Below are positions 8,502 to 17,756 of a DNA stretch of 64,000 nt, one piece after another (the first letter of the stretch is position 1; each line of letters begins with the position of its first letter). The notes below the pieces were generated by a model, which did no database searches, was not told where the DNA came from, and saw nothing but the letters and a program-made list of their open reading frames with translations. The translations under genes and the position numbers were made by a program. This stretch comes from Saccharofermentans sp. (GTDB lineage: Bacteria > Bacillota > Clostridia > Saccharofermentanales > Saccharofermentanaceae): the NCBI GenBank assembly GCA_016292135.1, contig JAEFAZ010000009.1, forward strand, positions 33,821-97,820, given 5' to 3'.

Positions 8502-9986
8502 TTATTCTCTTCCGCTTGCGATGTCCTTGAATACGGACTTCAGTGCGGGATATATCTTCTTATACTCGGCATATCTTGCCTGATAGCTTGCCTTGAGTGC
8601 ATCCTGAGGAACTTCACAGACTGTGGGCTTGATCAAAGCCTCGCAAGCTGTCTTAACATCAGGATATACGCCTGCAGCAACCATGGCCAGGATAGCGCCG
8701 CCATAAGCAGGTCCTTCTTCGTTCTCCGTTCTCTCAAGAACGATACCGAGAACGTTTGCAATGATCTTACGCCAGAGGGGGCTCTTAGCACCGCCGCCGC
8801 AGACCGTTGCGGATTCGATCGTAAATCCGGCCTTGCCTACTGCTTCGAATGAATCCTTCAAAGCGAATGCAACGCCTTCGAATACTGCCTGTGTCAGTTC
8901 TTCACGCTTGGTGTCCATGCTCATTCCGACGAAAGCGGATCTTGCATCGGAGTCGTTGATAGGAGATCTCTCACCCATGAGATAAGGCAGGAAGTAGATC
9001 CTGTTCTCACCGAGCTTGCTGATGTCCTTCTGCTCACCGGCATAATCGTTTGTCTTGAGGATATCTTCCATCCACCACATGTTGCAGGAAGCGGCACTCA
9101 GCATGCAGCCCATGAGATGCCACTGGCCGTCAGCATGGGAGAATGAGTGGAGAGCATTGCCTTCGCACTCTGCGAACCTGTCCGTGGAAACGAAGATCGT
9201 ACCGGAAGTACCGAGAGAGATGTTGCATCTGCCGGCCTTGCCTGCGATGCCCATGCCGATAGCTGCAGCAGCGTTATCGCCTGCACCTGCAGCGACGACA
9301 ACATCTTCGCTGATACCGATCTCTGCTGCGAATGAAGGCAGTACCTTGCCTGTTACTTCGTAGCTCTCGTAGATCTTGGGGAGCATGTCTTCGTTGATGC
9401 CGAGTACGTCGAGCATGTACTTGGACCATGTTCTGTTCTTAACATCGAAATAGAGCGTACCGGAAGCATCGGAAACGTCCGTGGAAAGTACGCCTGTGAT
9501 CTTGTATGCGAGATAATCCTTAGGCAGCATTATCTTCTTGATCTTTGCGAAATTCTCGGGTTCGTTGTTCTTGACCCAGAGAACCTTGGATGCGGTAAAA
9601 CCTGCGAAGGAGATGTTTCCTGTCTCCTCGGTGAGCTTAGCCATACCGATCTCTGTGTTGAGCCAGTCAGACTCGCCTGCTGATCTTCCGTCGTTCCAGA
9701 GGAGTGCAGGTCTGATGACCTCATCGTTCTCGTCAAGGATTACGAGACCGTGCATCTGTCCGCCGAAGCTGATGCCCTTAACAGCCGACTTATCCTGTCC
9801 TTCGAGGAGCTCGATAAGTCCTGCCTTGCTCTGCTCATACCAGTCGGAAGGATTCTGCTCCGACCAGCCATTCTTCGGGAAAAACACTTCATAAGTCTTG
9901 CTTACCGTCTTGATTACGGTACCCTTCTCATCAGCAAGAAGGAGCTTTACAGCTGATGTTCCAAGATCAATACCAATAAATAACAT
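8502..9986 (-). CDS. xylB: Xylulokinase
   Basis: A 494-residue FGGY sugar kinase of usual xylulokinase length. The start at 9986 gives MLFIGIDLGTSAVKLLL, the canonical phosphate-1 motif; an upstream in-frame extension lacks any family similarity. Other motifs: SFGGQMHGLVILDE near 76-89, LWNDGRS, the GDNAAAAIG adenosine-side segment near 256, and GGGAKSPLWRKI near 395. It phosphorylates D-xylulose to xylulose 5-phosphate, a direct substrate of the transketolase encoded next in the operon. No xylose isomerase is present in the window. Confidence 0.93.
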   Translation of the reverse strand: MLFIGIDLGTSAVKLLLADEKGTVIKTVSKTYEVFFPKNGWSEQNPSDWYEQSKAGLIELLEGQDKSAVKGISFGGQMHGLVILDENDEVIRPALLWNDGRSAGESDWLNTEIGMAKLTEETGNISFAGFTASKVLWVKNNEPENFAKIKKIMLPKDYLAYKITGVLSTDVSDASGTLYFDVKNRTWSKYMLDVLGINEDMLPKIYESYEVTGKVLPSFAAEIGISEDVVVAAGAGDNAAAAIGMGIAGKAGRCNISLGTSGTIFVSTDRFAECEGNALHSFSHADGQWHLMGCMLSAASCNMWWMEDILKTNDYAGEQKDISKLGENRIYFLPYLMGERSPINDSDARSAFVGMSMDTKREELTQAVFEGVAFALKDSFEAVGKAGFTIESATVCGGGAKSPLWRKIIANVLGIVLERTENEEGPAYGGAILAMVAAGVYPDVKTACEALIKPTVCEVPQDALKASYQARYAEYKKIYPALKSVFKDIASGRE

Positions 9987-10166
9987 AGTAAAACCCGTCC
10001 TGACAAATAGATTTTCGGCGGAATAGTCCACCTTATTAATAATAACAAAAATAACTTTACAGGGTTTTAAAAATATTCGCCTTTTAAATCTTGCTAACAA
10101 TATGACGAATGTTGCTCATATGATGAATATTGCGATTTTCGGTGAGGACCGTATGTTTAAGGCAGG

Positions 10167-10628
10167 TCAGACAGTCTTTCTTACCATCACCATGCACTCA
10201 TCTGAATCAGTGAATCCCAGCTTTTCGTAAAGGGGTCTTCCGGAAGAGGTCGCATCAAGACTTATCTCGGTCGCGCCCTTCGCCCAGGCATCTTCTATAA
10301 GCATGGTCATCATCTTGTAAGCTATCCCCTGTCTGCGGTATCTATCCCTCGTATAGACGTTCATGACATGAGCCCGCTTTCCGGTCGGATGCGAAAACGT
10401 CGGCATGATCTTGATGTAGCTTGCAGATGCGCAGCCTGCTAAATCTCCATCGACAAAAGCCAGCACGGTGGTCTGGTCCCCTTCGAGAAAATATCTTCTG
10501 GATTCATCCTTTAACTCTTCCGAAAAAACATATCCCTCGTCAAGACCGTTTACGATCTTCAGCATCTCAAGACGTGTCTCCATAAGGATGTCTATGTCAT
10601 CAGTCCTTGCTATCCTTATTTCAGTCAT
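10167..10628 (-). CDS. GNAT family N-acetyltransferase
   Basis: A 153-residue GCN5-related acetyltransferase. The acetyl-CoA binding motif A is visible as MNVYTRDRYRRQGIAYKMM near residues 89-107 (Q/RxxGxA type), followed by EISLDATSSGRPLYEKLGF, the usual motif B. The substrate is unknown. Its start overlaps the end of the next GNAT gene by 8 nt, so the two are cotranscribed. Confidence 0.88.
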   Translation of the reverse strand: MTEIRIARTDDIDILMETRLEMLKIVNGLDEGYVFSEELKDESRRYFLEGDQTTVLAFVDGDLAGCASASYIKIMPTFSHPTGKRAHVMNVYTRDRYRRQGIAYKMMTMLIEDAWAKGATEISLDATSSGRPLYEKLGFTDSDECMVMVRKTV

Positions 10629-11169
10629 ATAAGCCCTTCTTTAATTCGTATTCACCTTTGCTGATCTCAAGTTCGACGATCTTCCAGGTCTCTCCGTATA
10701 TCTCGTGATATGAATCCTCTATCAGTCCGGACTTGCGGAAGCCTGCCGCCAGATAGCAGTGATATGCCGGGATATTGTTTTCGAAAACGCCGATCGTAAC
10801 GGACCTGACCCTTAAGATCTCGAAAGCGTATTCAAGGCCGAGCCTGATCATCTCCTTGCCGTAGCCCCTGCCCCTGGAAGCAGGATCCAGGATCACCCAG
10901 CCGAACCTCAGGATGGTATCGTCGCCGTTTATGTACCGCATTATCATGTGTCCCTTGATCCCTTCCTCATCGAAAAGGGTCATGGGATAGAAATTGTCCT
11001 GTTCCTTGCAGTCGCCGTTGAGTTCAAGATACTTGCTGTTCATATCCTCAGCCTTGATCGGGTATTTCCCGAAAAGGTATCCGCCCCAGTTCATGAAGGT
11101 ATATTCGTTATCGCACCAGGATACTATGGTCTCGGCATCACAGGGCTTATATGGTCTCAGTCTTAACAT
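10621..11169 (-). CDS. GNAT family N-acetyltransferase, RimJ/RimL-like
   Basis: A 182-residue acetyltransferase beginning MLRLRPYKPCDAETIVSW. The acetyl-CoA site is SRGRGYGKEMIRLGLEYA near residues 97-114, then GVFENNIPAYHCYLAAGFRKSG, the RimJ/L-type motif B. Members act on ribosomal proteins, antibiotics or small amines; the substrate here is unknown. First gene of a two-gene operon. Confidence 0.87.
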   Translation of the reverse strand: MLRLRPYKPCDAETIVSWCDNEYTFMNWGGYLFGKYPIKAEDMNSKYLELNGDCKEQDNFYPMTLFDEEGIKGHMIMRYINGDDTILRFGWVILDPASRGRGYGKEMIRLGLEYAFEILRVRSVTIGVFENNIPAYHCYLAAGFRKSGLIEDSYHEIYGETWKIVELEISKGEYELKKGLYD

Positions 11170-11233
11170 CGTCCCCTCCGGAAGCTAATGAACTCTTTAT
11201 ATTTTAACAGTGTTACTGTGATTCAGGGAGTAT

Positions 11234-11263
11234 AAAAAACGGTCCCCGGGATCCCGGAGACCG
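11234..11263 (-). terminator. Rho-independent terminator of the purine permease gene
   Basis: On the minus strand an 11-bp GC-rich stem (CGGTCTCCGGG / CCCGGGGACCG, one G-U) is followed directly by six T. It lies 28 nt past the permease stop. Confidence 0.88.
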
Positions 11264-11290
11264 CTCTTGTTAGCATTAGTCCTGCAACTC

Positions 11291-12727
11291 TTAGAGAGGA
11301 ATGAAGAACTTGATAAGGAAGATCGCGGAAAGGACGTAGGTAAGTACGGATACTTCCTTTGCCTTGCCGGTGCAGACCTTGATCAGTGTGTAGCTGATAA
11401 GCGCGAGGCCGATGCCGTGTCCGATGGAACCGGAGATGGGCATTGCGAGCAGCATTATCGCAACAGGTGCGCTCTGCGTGATATCTTCGAAGTCTACCTT
11501 CTTGAGGTTGCTTAACATCAGGATACCGACATATACGAGAGCGGATGAAGTTGCTGCTGCAGGGATGATCGCCGCGATAGGAGCGATGAACATGCACAGC
11601 AGGAACATGACTGCGGAAACGAGAGCCGTAAGACCTGTTCTTCCGCCTGCCTCGACACCGGATGCGGACTCAACGAATGTCGTAACTGTGGAAGTACCTG
11701 TAACGGAACCTGCCAGTGTACCGACTGCGTCGGAGATCAAAGCCTCCTTCATCTTGGGCATCTTGCCCGTTGCATCGAGCATCTTGGCTCTGGATGCAGT
11801 ACCTACGAGCGTTCCGATCGTATCGAACATGTCGATGATGCAGAATGTGATGATGAGAGTTACGACAGTGAACCAGCCGATCTGGGCAAAGCCTGCGAAA
11901 TCGAGCTTGAAGAGAGTCGTCTCAGCCATATCCTTGAAAGGAGGCAGGAAGGATGCTGTTGCAAGACTTGCGAAAGGATTCTGTCCTAAGATCGCAAAAT
12001 CTCCGATCCAGTAAACAACAGATGCGATGAGCATGCCGTAGAGAACAGAGCCTTTTACCTTGAGGTGATCGAATGCGATGATGACAAAGAGTCCTACGAA
12101 ACATGTCGCAACGGAAAGGATCATCGTGCCGAAACCGGAATCATCCATAGTTTCGTAGATGGACTTGGCTGTCAGTGCTCCGAAGAAGTCGCGCATCATG
12201 TAGAAGGGACCGCCCTTGTCAGTATAGATGCTGACGTTCGAGCCGAATCCGATGTTCATGAGCATGAGACCGATAGCAGGTCCGATACCGAGCCTTACGC
12301 CGAGAGGGATCGCTTCAACGATCTTCTCACGTACATTGAGGAGTGAGAGGATCAGGAAGATGATACCTTCCAGGAAGATGATGACCAGAGCAGCCTGGAA
12401 AGATTGGAGATAAGAAAATCCCGTAATCGCAACTATGTTGGCGACAACTACTGCGAAGAATGAATTGAGGCCCATACCCGGTGCCATAACGAAAGGCTTG
12501 TTCGCAAGAAAAGCCATACAGAGCGAACCTATCGCAGAAGCGATACAGGTCGCTAAGAATACACCGTTCCAAAGGTTTGCACCTTCGGCACCGAACCCCG
12601 TTAAGAGGTTAGGGTTAAGGGCGATGATGTAAGCCATCGTCATGAACGTTGTGAGACCGGCGATAACCTCCGTCTTCACAGTTGTCCCGTTTTCTTTGAG
12701 CCGGAACAGTTTGTCAAAAAATCCCAT
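11291..12727 (-). CDS. NCS2/AzgA-type purine (guanine/hypoxanthine) permease
   Basis: A 478-residue membrane protein with about 12-14 hydrophobic segments. The N-terminal TFMTMAYIIALNPNLL and GLNSFFAVVV segments, and the GTLVGTASRAKMLDATGKMP and GSVTGTSTVTTFVESASGVEAGGRTGL segments, are hallmarks of the AzgA/PbuG branch, which imports guanine, hypoxanthine or adenine by proton symport. The start at 12727 is set by AAGGAGG 7 nt upstream; a longer start at 12748 would read through it. I looked for a purine riboswitch in the 150-nt leader and did not see its conserved core. Confidence 0.92.
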   Translation of the reverse strand: MGFFDKLFRLKENGTTVKTEVIAGLTTFMTMAYIIALNPNLLTGFGAEGANLWNGVFLATCIASAIGSLCMAFLANKPFVMAPGMGLNSFFAVVVANIVAITGFSYLQSFQAALVIIFLEGIIFLILSLLNVREKIVEAIPLGVRLGIGPAIGLMLMNIGFGSNVSIYTDKGGPFYMMRDFFGALTAKSIYETMDDSGFGTMILSVATCFVGLFVIIAFDHLKVKGSVLYGMLIASVVYWIGDFAILGQNPFASLATASFLPPFKDMAETTLFKLDFAGFAQIGWFTVVTLIITFCIIDMFDTIGTLVGTASRAKMLDATGKMPKMKEALISDAVGTLAGSVTGTSTVTTFVESASGVEAGGRTGLTALVSAVMFLLCMFIAPIAAIIPAAATSSALVYVGILMLSNLKKVDFEDITQSAPVAIMLLAMPISGSIGHGIGLALISYTLIKVCTGKAKEVSVLTYVLSAIFLIKFFIPL

Positions 12728-12785
12728 TGAGACACCTCCTTGAATCATACAGATAACTGACAGAAATATCTGCCCACATACTCTG

Positions 12786-12813
12786 ATTATACTTAATTAC
12801 ATGAAGCAGTAAA
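12786..12813 (-). promoter_or_regulatory. Sigma-A type promoter of the purine permease gene
   Basis: On the minus strand TTTACT and TATAAT are separated by 16 bp, about 58 nt upstream of the ATG. Confidence 0.6.
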
Positions 12814-12878
12814 TATAACATTATGTACGATATAGAGGTCCTAAAATCAGTACTTTTCAATAATGGAAATCTGATATG

Positions 12879-13316
12879 TCAGCTGTTTTCCCCTTCATTC
12901 GAAAACCACTGATACATGCCGGGACCGACATCTTCGTTGGGGCGCACATTGAAACCGAACTTCTTATAGAAATCCTCTTTGCCCTTGGCAGCGGAAAGGC
13001 TGACCATGAACTTATATCCGGGCTTAAGCTCAGAACGGATAAATGCCATGACATGTTCCATCAGCTCGCGTCCCAAACCCTGTCCCTGGTACTCGGGAAT
13101 GACGATGATGTCAGCGATGTAGATAACATAACCGTGATCCCAGATGACTCTTCCGACTGCAACAGGTCTTCCCTCATCACGGAAGCACCAGACATATGAA
13201 TTATCAAGTCCCGCCTGTGCCTGTTCGAGAGGAAACTCTCCCCATTCGACAGCCCTTCTCATGCTCATGTATTCAGCAGGAGTGATCGTATTTGTTATCT
13301 CATATCTGTTGTTCAT
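12879..13316 (-). CDS. GNAT family N-acetyltransferase
   Basis: A 145-residue acetyltransferase. The acetyl-CoA motif is IIVIPEYQGQGLGRELMEHV near residues 71-90 (Q/GxGxG/A type), followed by SLSAAKGKEDFYKKFGF. The tail GPGMYQWF resembles the small YjdJ/YitI-like cytosolic GNATs. The substrate is unknown. It is the last gene of a leftward run with the hydrolase and MBL-fold genes. Confidence 0.88.
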   Translation of the reverse strand: MNNRYEITNTITPAEYMSMRRAVEWGEFPLEQAQAGLDNSYVWCFRDEGRPVAVGRVIWDHGYVIYIADIIVIPEYQGQGLGRELMEHVMAFIRSELKPGYKFMVSLSAAKGKEDFYKKFGFNVRPNEDVGPGMYQWFSNEGENS

Positions 13317-13328
13317 ATCTTTCCTCTT

Positions 13329-14198
13329 TCATTTATCCATAAGATACTCTGTTATCTTCTTCAAAGTCTCTTGGTTCTCATCTTTATAAGGCACGAATAT
13401 TATCCCTGTATGTCCGTCAGCGCCGCCGTCAAACAGCTGATGTTCCACGCCGTGTTTTTCGAGGATCTCTTCGAACTTATATGTCATCTTCCGAAGGACG
13501 TCTTTCCTGTTTGTTATGAGCGCAGTCTTAGGCAGTCTTGATATCTGTCCGTTTTCTTCGAAAACAAGATAAGCATACCTTTTGTCGTTCTTATAACCCT
13601 TGGGGAATATCATCTTTCTCATGCCACGATAAGCAATGCTTTTCTTGTAGTAATGCATGAGTCCGCAGTCGGTTATAAGACCCTTATATACATAGTTCCT
13701 GTCTTCGATCCCGAAGTCTTCCCTCATCTTCCGGTCAATGCTTAACAGGCACTCGCATAAAGCGAGCACTCCGCCCGATGAATGACCTGCGATATAGAGC
13801 TGCTCCCTGTCCGCTTCATACTGATCAGCATTTTCCAGAACAAATCTTACTGCCTTGCTGATGTCTTCGATCTGATCGAAGACAGTGACATCAGGATAAG
13901 CAAGTCTGAAATTTATCTCGAATACAGCGAATCCCTGCAGTGCCATGTAGCTGCCGAAGAGCCTGTTCATGGCCTTGTCTTCGGATATGAAACCGCCGCC
14001 ATGGATATCTATGAGCACCGGCTTCTTTTCGCCGTCTTTTCTGACATAGATATCGAGCATGTGACCGGGATCTTCATCCGGCAGATAACTGACATCCTTG
14101 ATCTCCGTTATCTCTTCCGGCAGATATTTCAGATCCAGTCTTGCAAGATCCGTCTTAAGGGCTTTATCGCCGGCATATTTCATCAGTCTGTTGATCAT
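13329..14198 (-). CDS. Alpha/beta hydrolase (HSL-like esterase)
   Basis: A 289-residue hydrolase. The oxyanion motif IDIHGGGFISE lies near residues 83-93 and the nucleophile elbow GHSSGG near 153-158, a hormone-sensitive-lipase/acetyl esterase pattern. The late segment VEHQLFDGGADGHTG likely provides the catalytic histidine. There is no signal peptide, so it is cytoplasmic. Deacetylation of imported xylo-oligosaccharides is possible by context but unproven. It overlaps the MBL-fold gene start by 4 nt, so translation is coupled. Confidence 0.87.
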   Translation of the reverse strand: MINRLMKYAGDKALKTDLARLDLKYLPEEITEIKDVSYLPDEDPGHMLDIYVRKDGEKKPVLIDIHGGGFISEDKAMNRLFGSYMALQGFAVFEINFRLAYPDVTVFDQIEDISKAVRFVLENADQYEADREQLYIAGHSSGGVLALCECLLSIDRKMREDFGIEDRNYVYKGLITDCGLMHYYKKSIAYRGMRKMIFPKGYKNDKRYAYLVFEENGQISRLPKTALITNRKDVLRKMTYKFEEILEKHGVEHQLFDGGADGHTGIIFVPYKDENQETLKKITEYLMDK

Positions 14199-15013
14199 TG
14201 TTTACAAAGGATCTTCCATTCTCCGAAAGTATATTCCATTCCTGCTCCTGCATGGTTTTCGAAAGGCACGCCTTCCGCTTTTCCGGTCAGCAGAGTCTCA
14301 ACTCCCCTGATCATGTTGTCGACATATTCCAAAGAAAGCGGCACATCGCTGAAGTGACCGTTATAGATCCTTTCGATGCCTGCTGCGGCAAGGATGTCAC
14401 GCGCATGCTTTAACGATGCGAGGTACTCTTCCGGCTTTAAGGATTCCTCAAGGAAGAGCCAGAGATTTTCGATCATCGAATCGCCTGCATAACAGATCTT
14501 GTCAGCCTTGTCCAAGAGCAGGATGCTGCCCGGCGTGTGGCCGGGGATCTCCACGATCTCAAGTGTCCTGCCGCCAAGGTCTATCAGATCACCCTCTTTG
14601 ATGTCTTTCGTCTTTGGGAAGCTGACAGTTGCAGGATCAAATCCCTGCATGAACTCACCGTACTGTTCCTGAACACCGGGATCATTGATCATGCCTATAT
14701 ATTCCGATACGACTTCATCGTAAAGATCCTTGTCTTTGAGATTCAGATAGACCTCCTCTTCACCCTTGCCGCAGAACCAGTGATTTCCAAGTACGTGATC
14801 GATATGTCCGTGCGTGTTGACTACCGTGACCGGCAGTTCGGTAAACTGTCTTGTAAACGCCTTAAGATCCGTAAGACCGAACGCGGTGTCGATAAGGCAT
14901 GCTTTTGTGCTTCCCATGACAAGATACATGGAAGCCTCGCGTCTTTCGCAGATCTTAAAGGCTCCCGGAGCTATCTCTTCCACATAGTAGATACCGTATT
15001 GCTGTTCGCTCAT
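14195..15013 (-). CDS. Metallo-beta-lactamase fold hydrolase
   Basis: A 272-residue metal-dependent hydrolase. The zinc-binding motif is THGHIDH near residues 63-69, with further ligands in IPGHTPGSI (near 157), AGDSM and NGHFSD. It resembles glyoxalase II-like or lactonase members; the substrate cannot be told. It is translationally coupled to the esterase. Confidence 0.88.
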   Translation of the reverse strand: MSEQQYGIYYVEEIAPGAFKICERREASMYLVMGSTKACLIDTAFGLTDLKAFTRQFTELPVTVVNTHGHIDHVLGNHWFCGKGEEEVYLNLKDKDLYDEVVSEYIGMINDPGVQEQYGEFMQGFDPATVSFPKTKDIKEGDLIDLGGRTLEIVEIPGHTPGSILLLDKADKICYAGDSMIENLWLFLEESLKPEEYLASLKHARDILAAAGIERIYNGHFSDVPLSLEYVDNMIRGVETLLTGKAEGVPFENHAGAGMEYTFGEWKILCKQ

Positions 15014-15045
15014 AGAAGTTCCCCTCCGGTGTGTTTATATTAATC

Positions 15046-15067
15046 GGCCCGGACATATATCCGGGCC
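15046..15067 (-). terminator. Probable terminator of the small membrane protein gene
   Basis: A perfect 8-bp GC-rich stem (ggcccgga / tccgggcc) with a 6-nt loop; the T-tract after it is weak. Confidence 0.6.
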
Positions 15068-15099
15068 AGACAGTGTTGAGCTGTTTAATGCAATTCAGA

Positions 15100-15441
15100 T
15101 CATCTGCGGGAACTTGCTGCCGCGCCCAGGATGATCGCTCCGATCACGAAAATGAAATAGAGTATATAGACCGCCCAGAAGATCGTATAACCGATGCCTG
15201 CGTATTTACCAGCACGGCTTAAGGCTGAAGAGACCTTGAGCTTTACCGTGTGCGGGCCGCCCTGGCTGAGATATTCCAGGAGCTGGGCTCTGTTGTTGCT
15301 TCCAAGGACTATCGCAACGATGCTTCCGATAGGCATTGCCGAGATAGCGCATGCAACGATCGCTTTGGTAAGAAAACTCTTTGCCTTCTCCTCGTAACCG
15401 GGATCGATCTGAGGCTGAAGATTTACATAATTGTTTTCCAT
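15100..15441 (-). CDS. Small two-helix membrane protein, unknown function
   Basis: A 113-residue protein with hydrophobic segments at about 22-46 and 78-108 and a basic C-terminus. I start at ATG 15441 (MENNYVN), which has AGGGG at a good distance; a start 33 nt upstream has none. The sequence SFLTKAIVACAISAMPIGSIVAIVLG resembles small membrane proteins seen across Clostridia, but I cannot assign a named family. It stands alone, with a terminator after it. Confidence 0.7.
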   Translation of the reverse strand: MENNYVNLQPQIDPGYEEKAKSFLTKAIVACAISAMPIGSIVAIVLGSNNRAQLLEYLSQGGPHTVKLKVSSALSRAGKYAGIGYTIFWAVYILYFIFVIGAIILGAAASSRR

Positions 15442-15585
15442 ATTGGTTTTCCCCTTTCCAAATATTTTATTCAATGCGATTATACAACATTTTTATCATA
15501 TTTGTAGAGGAAGGTTACCATCTGAGCGTCAGAGGAGCCCAAGATTGGTATAATGTATCTGTTAAAGTTACAGGAGCTCTTAAAT

Positions 15586-16089
15586 ATGCTTAACAAAAAA
15601 CACATCCTGATATATATCCTTATCGCAGGCTTCATCCTCACTCTGCCTGCCTGCTCGGACGGGGCTGACTCCCAAGTCGCCACATCTGCAAGTTCGACAA
15701 GATCGTCGAACTTCAAAGCGCCTGATCTGCCGGAAAACATGGAACACGAGCCTCCGCAGGGGATGGGCTTCGACATTTCAAATTCGGATGTTTTCGAAAA
15801 GGGTTATTACGCGGTTCAATACGATTCATTTTCGGGCGCATACTTTTTCTGGTCATCGACAAACAAGTCCGGAGCAGACATAGAGTGGAGCGTATATCTT
15901 TCCGATAATGAACTCTCAGATGACGAGATCAAAGCCCTGTCCAAAACAAAACCGCTTGCGGTCAACGAAGGCTCGGATGCGATACGCGAGGGCCAGTGGA
16001 TATACGTTCTTTGCAGCATAAATAAAGAGACGGCTTCCGCACCCGTTGATTCGACATTCCATCTGTCTAGCCTCAGAGACTACGCCTGA
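15586..16089 (+). CDS. Putative lipoprotein, unknown function
   Basis: A 167-residue exported protein. From ATG 15586 it reads MLNKKHILIYILIAGFILTLPAC, a Sec signal with lipobox cysteine at 23, then a Ser/Thr-rich linker. The ATG is preceded by AGGAG and, further up, TATAAT at 15549-15554. An ATG 33 nt upstream overlaps that -10 and is rejected. The rest (FEKGYYAVQYDSFSGAYFF... WSVYLSDNELSDDEIKAL) is acidic, without a known domain. It starts a rightward group of mostly exported proteins ending at 20945. Confidence 0.72.
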   Translation: MLNKKHILIYILIAGFILTLPACSDGADSQVATSASSTRSSNFKAPDLPENMEHEPPQGMGFDISNSDVFEKGYYAVQYDSFSGAYFFWSSTNKSGADIEWSVYLSDNELSDDEIKALSKTKPLAVNEGSDAIREGQWIYVLCSINKETASAPVDSTFHLSSLRDYA

Positions 16090-16152
16090 CGGCTGCTTTT
16101 CGAAAATACTGATATACTATATACGCACTCTAAAGATACGGGGGATAACATT

Positions 16153-17754
16153 ATGCCTATGATGGAAAGACCGCAGGTTGCTGATTGCAAGGGCGGCAAG
16201 TGCTGGGAAAACGGATTCGCTTCTTTTACCATGAAGGTCTTTGTCCCTGATAACGACCTGGACGGACAGACAAATAACTACGGATTCAGGGCGCCTCTCC
16301 TTCTCGTTTTCGAGGAAGAAAAGCAGGACATGGAAAGCGCAGTCAATTTCGCCCATAACACAGGACTTGCAGAACTTGCAGCTAGATACGACTCAAGTGT
16401 ACTGTTCATATATCCCACAGCAGAAGGCGGCTGGTCTTCATGCGACAGCAGTCTTTATGCTGATGTCATTGCCGAGATCAAGATGATCCAGGTCTATAAG
16501 GACGGCATCGTCGAGAACTTCAATTTCTTCACGCAGACATTCGAAGGCTTCTTTGCAAGAGGCGCGATCTTCCGTGCTGACATCTACAGCTTCGGAAAGT
16601 CCGCTGACTTCGTTGCAAAGAATCTCCTTAAGAAGATCGACGGCGAATACCTCTGGGGCCCCGGCGAGATCACGCCCGCCATGTGTTCCATGGAGAACTT
16701 AAGCGTAATGCCCGACCCGGAGCGTAAAGACATCGCGATCCTTTCTGTCGGCAACAGCGATGAGATCAACAAGGCATTCTCTGACTGCGAGCATCTCCTC
16801 ATAAAGGACAAAGCTGAATATATAAGCGATTACGATTCCTTCGTTAAGAAGTTCAAGATGTGGTGCGGCAAGATCGAGTTCGAGCCCGACTTTGATGAAC
16901 TCAACATGACCGAAGACACAGGGTTCGTCGAAGTCACGACAACGGACGACAACGAGTTCCTGCCCGAAAAGACCCCGACCCACAAAGTCGGCTACTTCGC
17001 ATACTACAACAAAGGATTAATGGATAAGGGCCCCGTACCTCTCGTTATCGGTTTCCACGGCGGCGGGGATTCATCCATGTACCTCACATATGTTGCAGGC
17101 TGGTGGGATATCGCAAGGAAGTATGACTTTCTCTTCGTATCCATCGAAAACCATCAGTTCGTAACGGCAAGAGAAGCAAAGCAGGTTATAGAGACCTTGC
17201 AGACCCGCTATCCCATCGACCCGTCACGCATCTATGCGACGGGCTTTTCTATGGGCAGCGGCAAGACCTGGGATCTTTATCAGGAGTGTCCTGAGATCCT
17301 GGCAGGCATTATGCCGGCCAGCGCCCTCTTCCCTGTCTATACGACCTTCTTCGGCAAGCCCGTTACCGACAGGCTCAACAAGACCGTCTCCGTTCCCGTA
17401 TTCTATTCAGGCGGAGAGAAGTCTCACCTGCCTGAGCTCCCCTTCCACGCCGACTCCTCTCTCGAGCGCGTCAAGTATGTGGCAGGAGTTAATAAGCTCA
17501 AGAAGTCTTTCGATGATGTGTCTTTCGAGGACAAGGATGATTGGGAAGATCCGATCTGGGGCATCCCCGGTGATAAGATCGAGAAGTTCTACGACGAGAC
17601 GCGAGATGCAACCCTGACTGTTCATTACTTCGATAGTTCCGACGGCGTTTGCAGGACGGCTTTCGCGAGCGTAAGCAACCAGGTCCACGAGTGCAGACAG
17701 CACAGCGTCGAGTGTGCATGGAATTTCATCTCCAAGTTCAGGCGCGATATCTGA
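16153..17754 (+). CDS. PHB-depolymerase-like alpha/beta hydrolase with a degenerate duplicated N-terminal half
   Basis: A 533-residue protein. The C-terminal half (about 270-533) is an esterase module: VIGFHGGGDSSMYLTYVAG near 296, then the nucleophile elbow TGFSMGSGKTWDLY with Ser366, similar to poly(hydroxybutyrate) depolymerase/feruloyl esterase folds. The N-terminal half (PLLLVFEEEKQDMESAVNFA... VLFIYPTAEGGW... DIYSFGKSAD) looks like a second copy of the fold without a clear Ser-His-Asp set. There is no signal peptide. It ends 2 nt before the next lipoprotein gene, so the two are likely cotranscribed. Confidence 0.8.
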   Translation: MPMMERPQVADCKGGKCWENGFASFTMKVFVPDNDLDGQTNNYGFRAPLLLVFEEEKQDMESAVNFAHNTGLAELAARYDSSVLFIYPTAEGGWSSCDSSLYADVIAEIKMIQVYKDGIVENFNFFTQTFEGFFARGAIFRADIYSFGKSADFVAKNLLKKIDGEYLWGPGEITPAMCSMENLSVMPDPERKDIAILSVGNSDEINKAFSDCEHLLIKDKAEYISDYDSFVKKFKMWCGKIEFEPDFDELNMTEDTGFVEVTTTDDNEFLPEKTPTHKVGYFAYYNKGLMDKGPVPLVIGFHGGGDSSMYLTYVAGWWDIARKYDFLFVSIENHQFVTAREAKQVIETLQTRYPIDPSRIYATGFSMGSGKTWDLYQECPEILAGIMPASALFPVYTTFFGKPVTDRLNKTVSVPVFYSGGEKSHLPELPFHADSSLERVKYVAGVNKLKKSFDDVSFEDKDDWEDPIWGIPGDKIEKFYDETRDATLTVHYFDSSDGVCRTAFASVSNQVHECRQHSVECAWNFISKFRRDI

Positions 17755-17756
17755 AA

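Noticed and set aside
12728..12878. Possible purine riboswitch before the purine permease
   Set aside because: The leader lacks the conserved purine aptamer core (TATAA..., the two paired kissing loops and TTCTAC joints). Only a promoter and a weak AGATATTTCT hairpin are visible.
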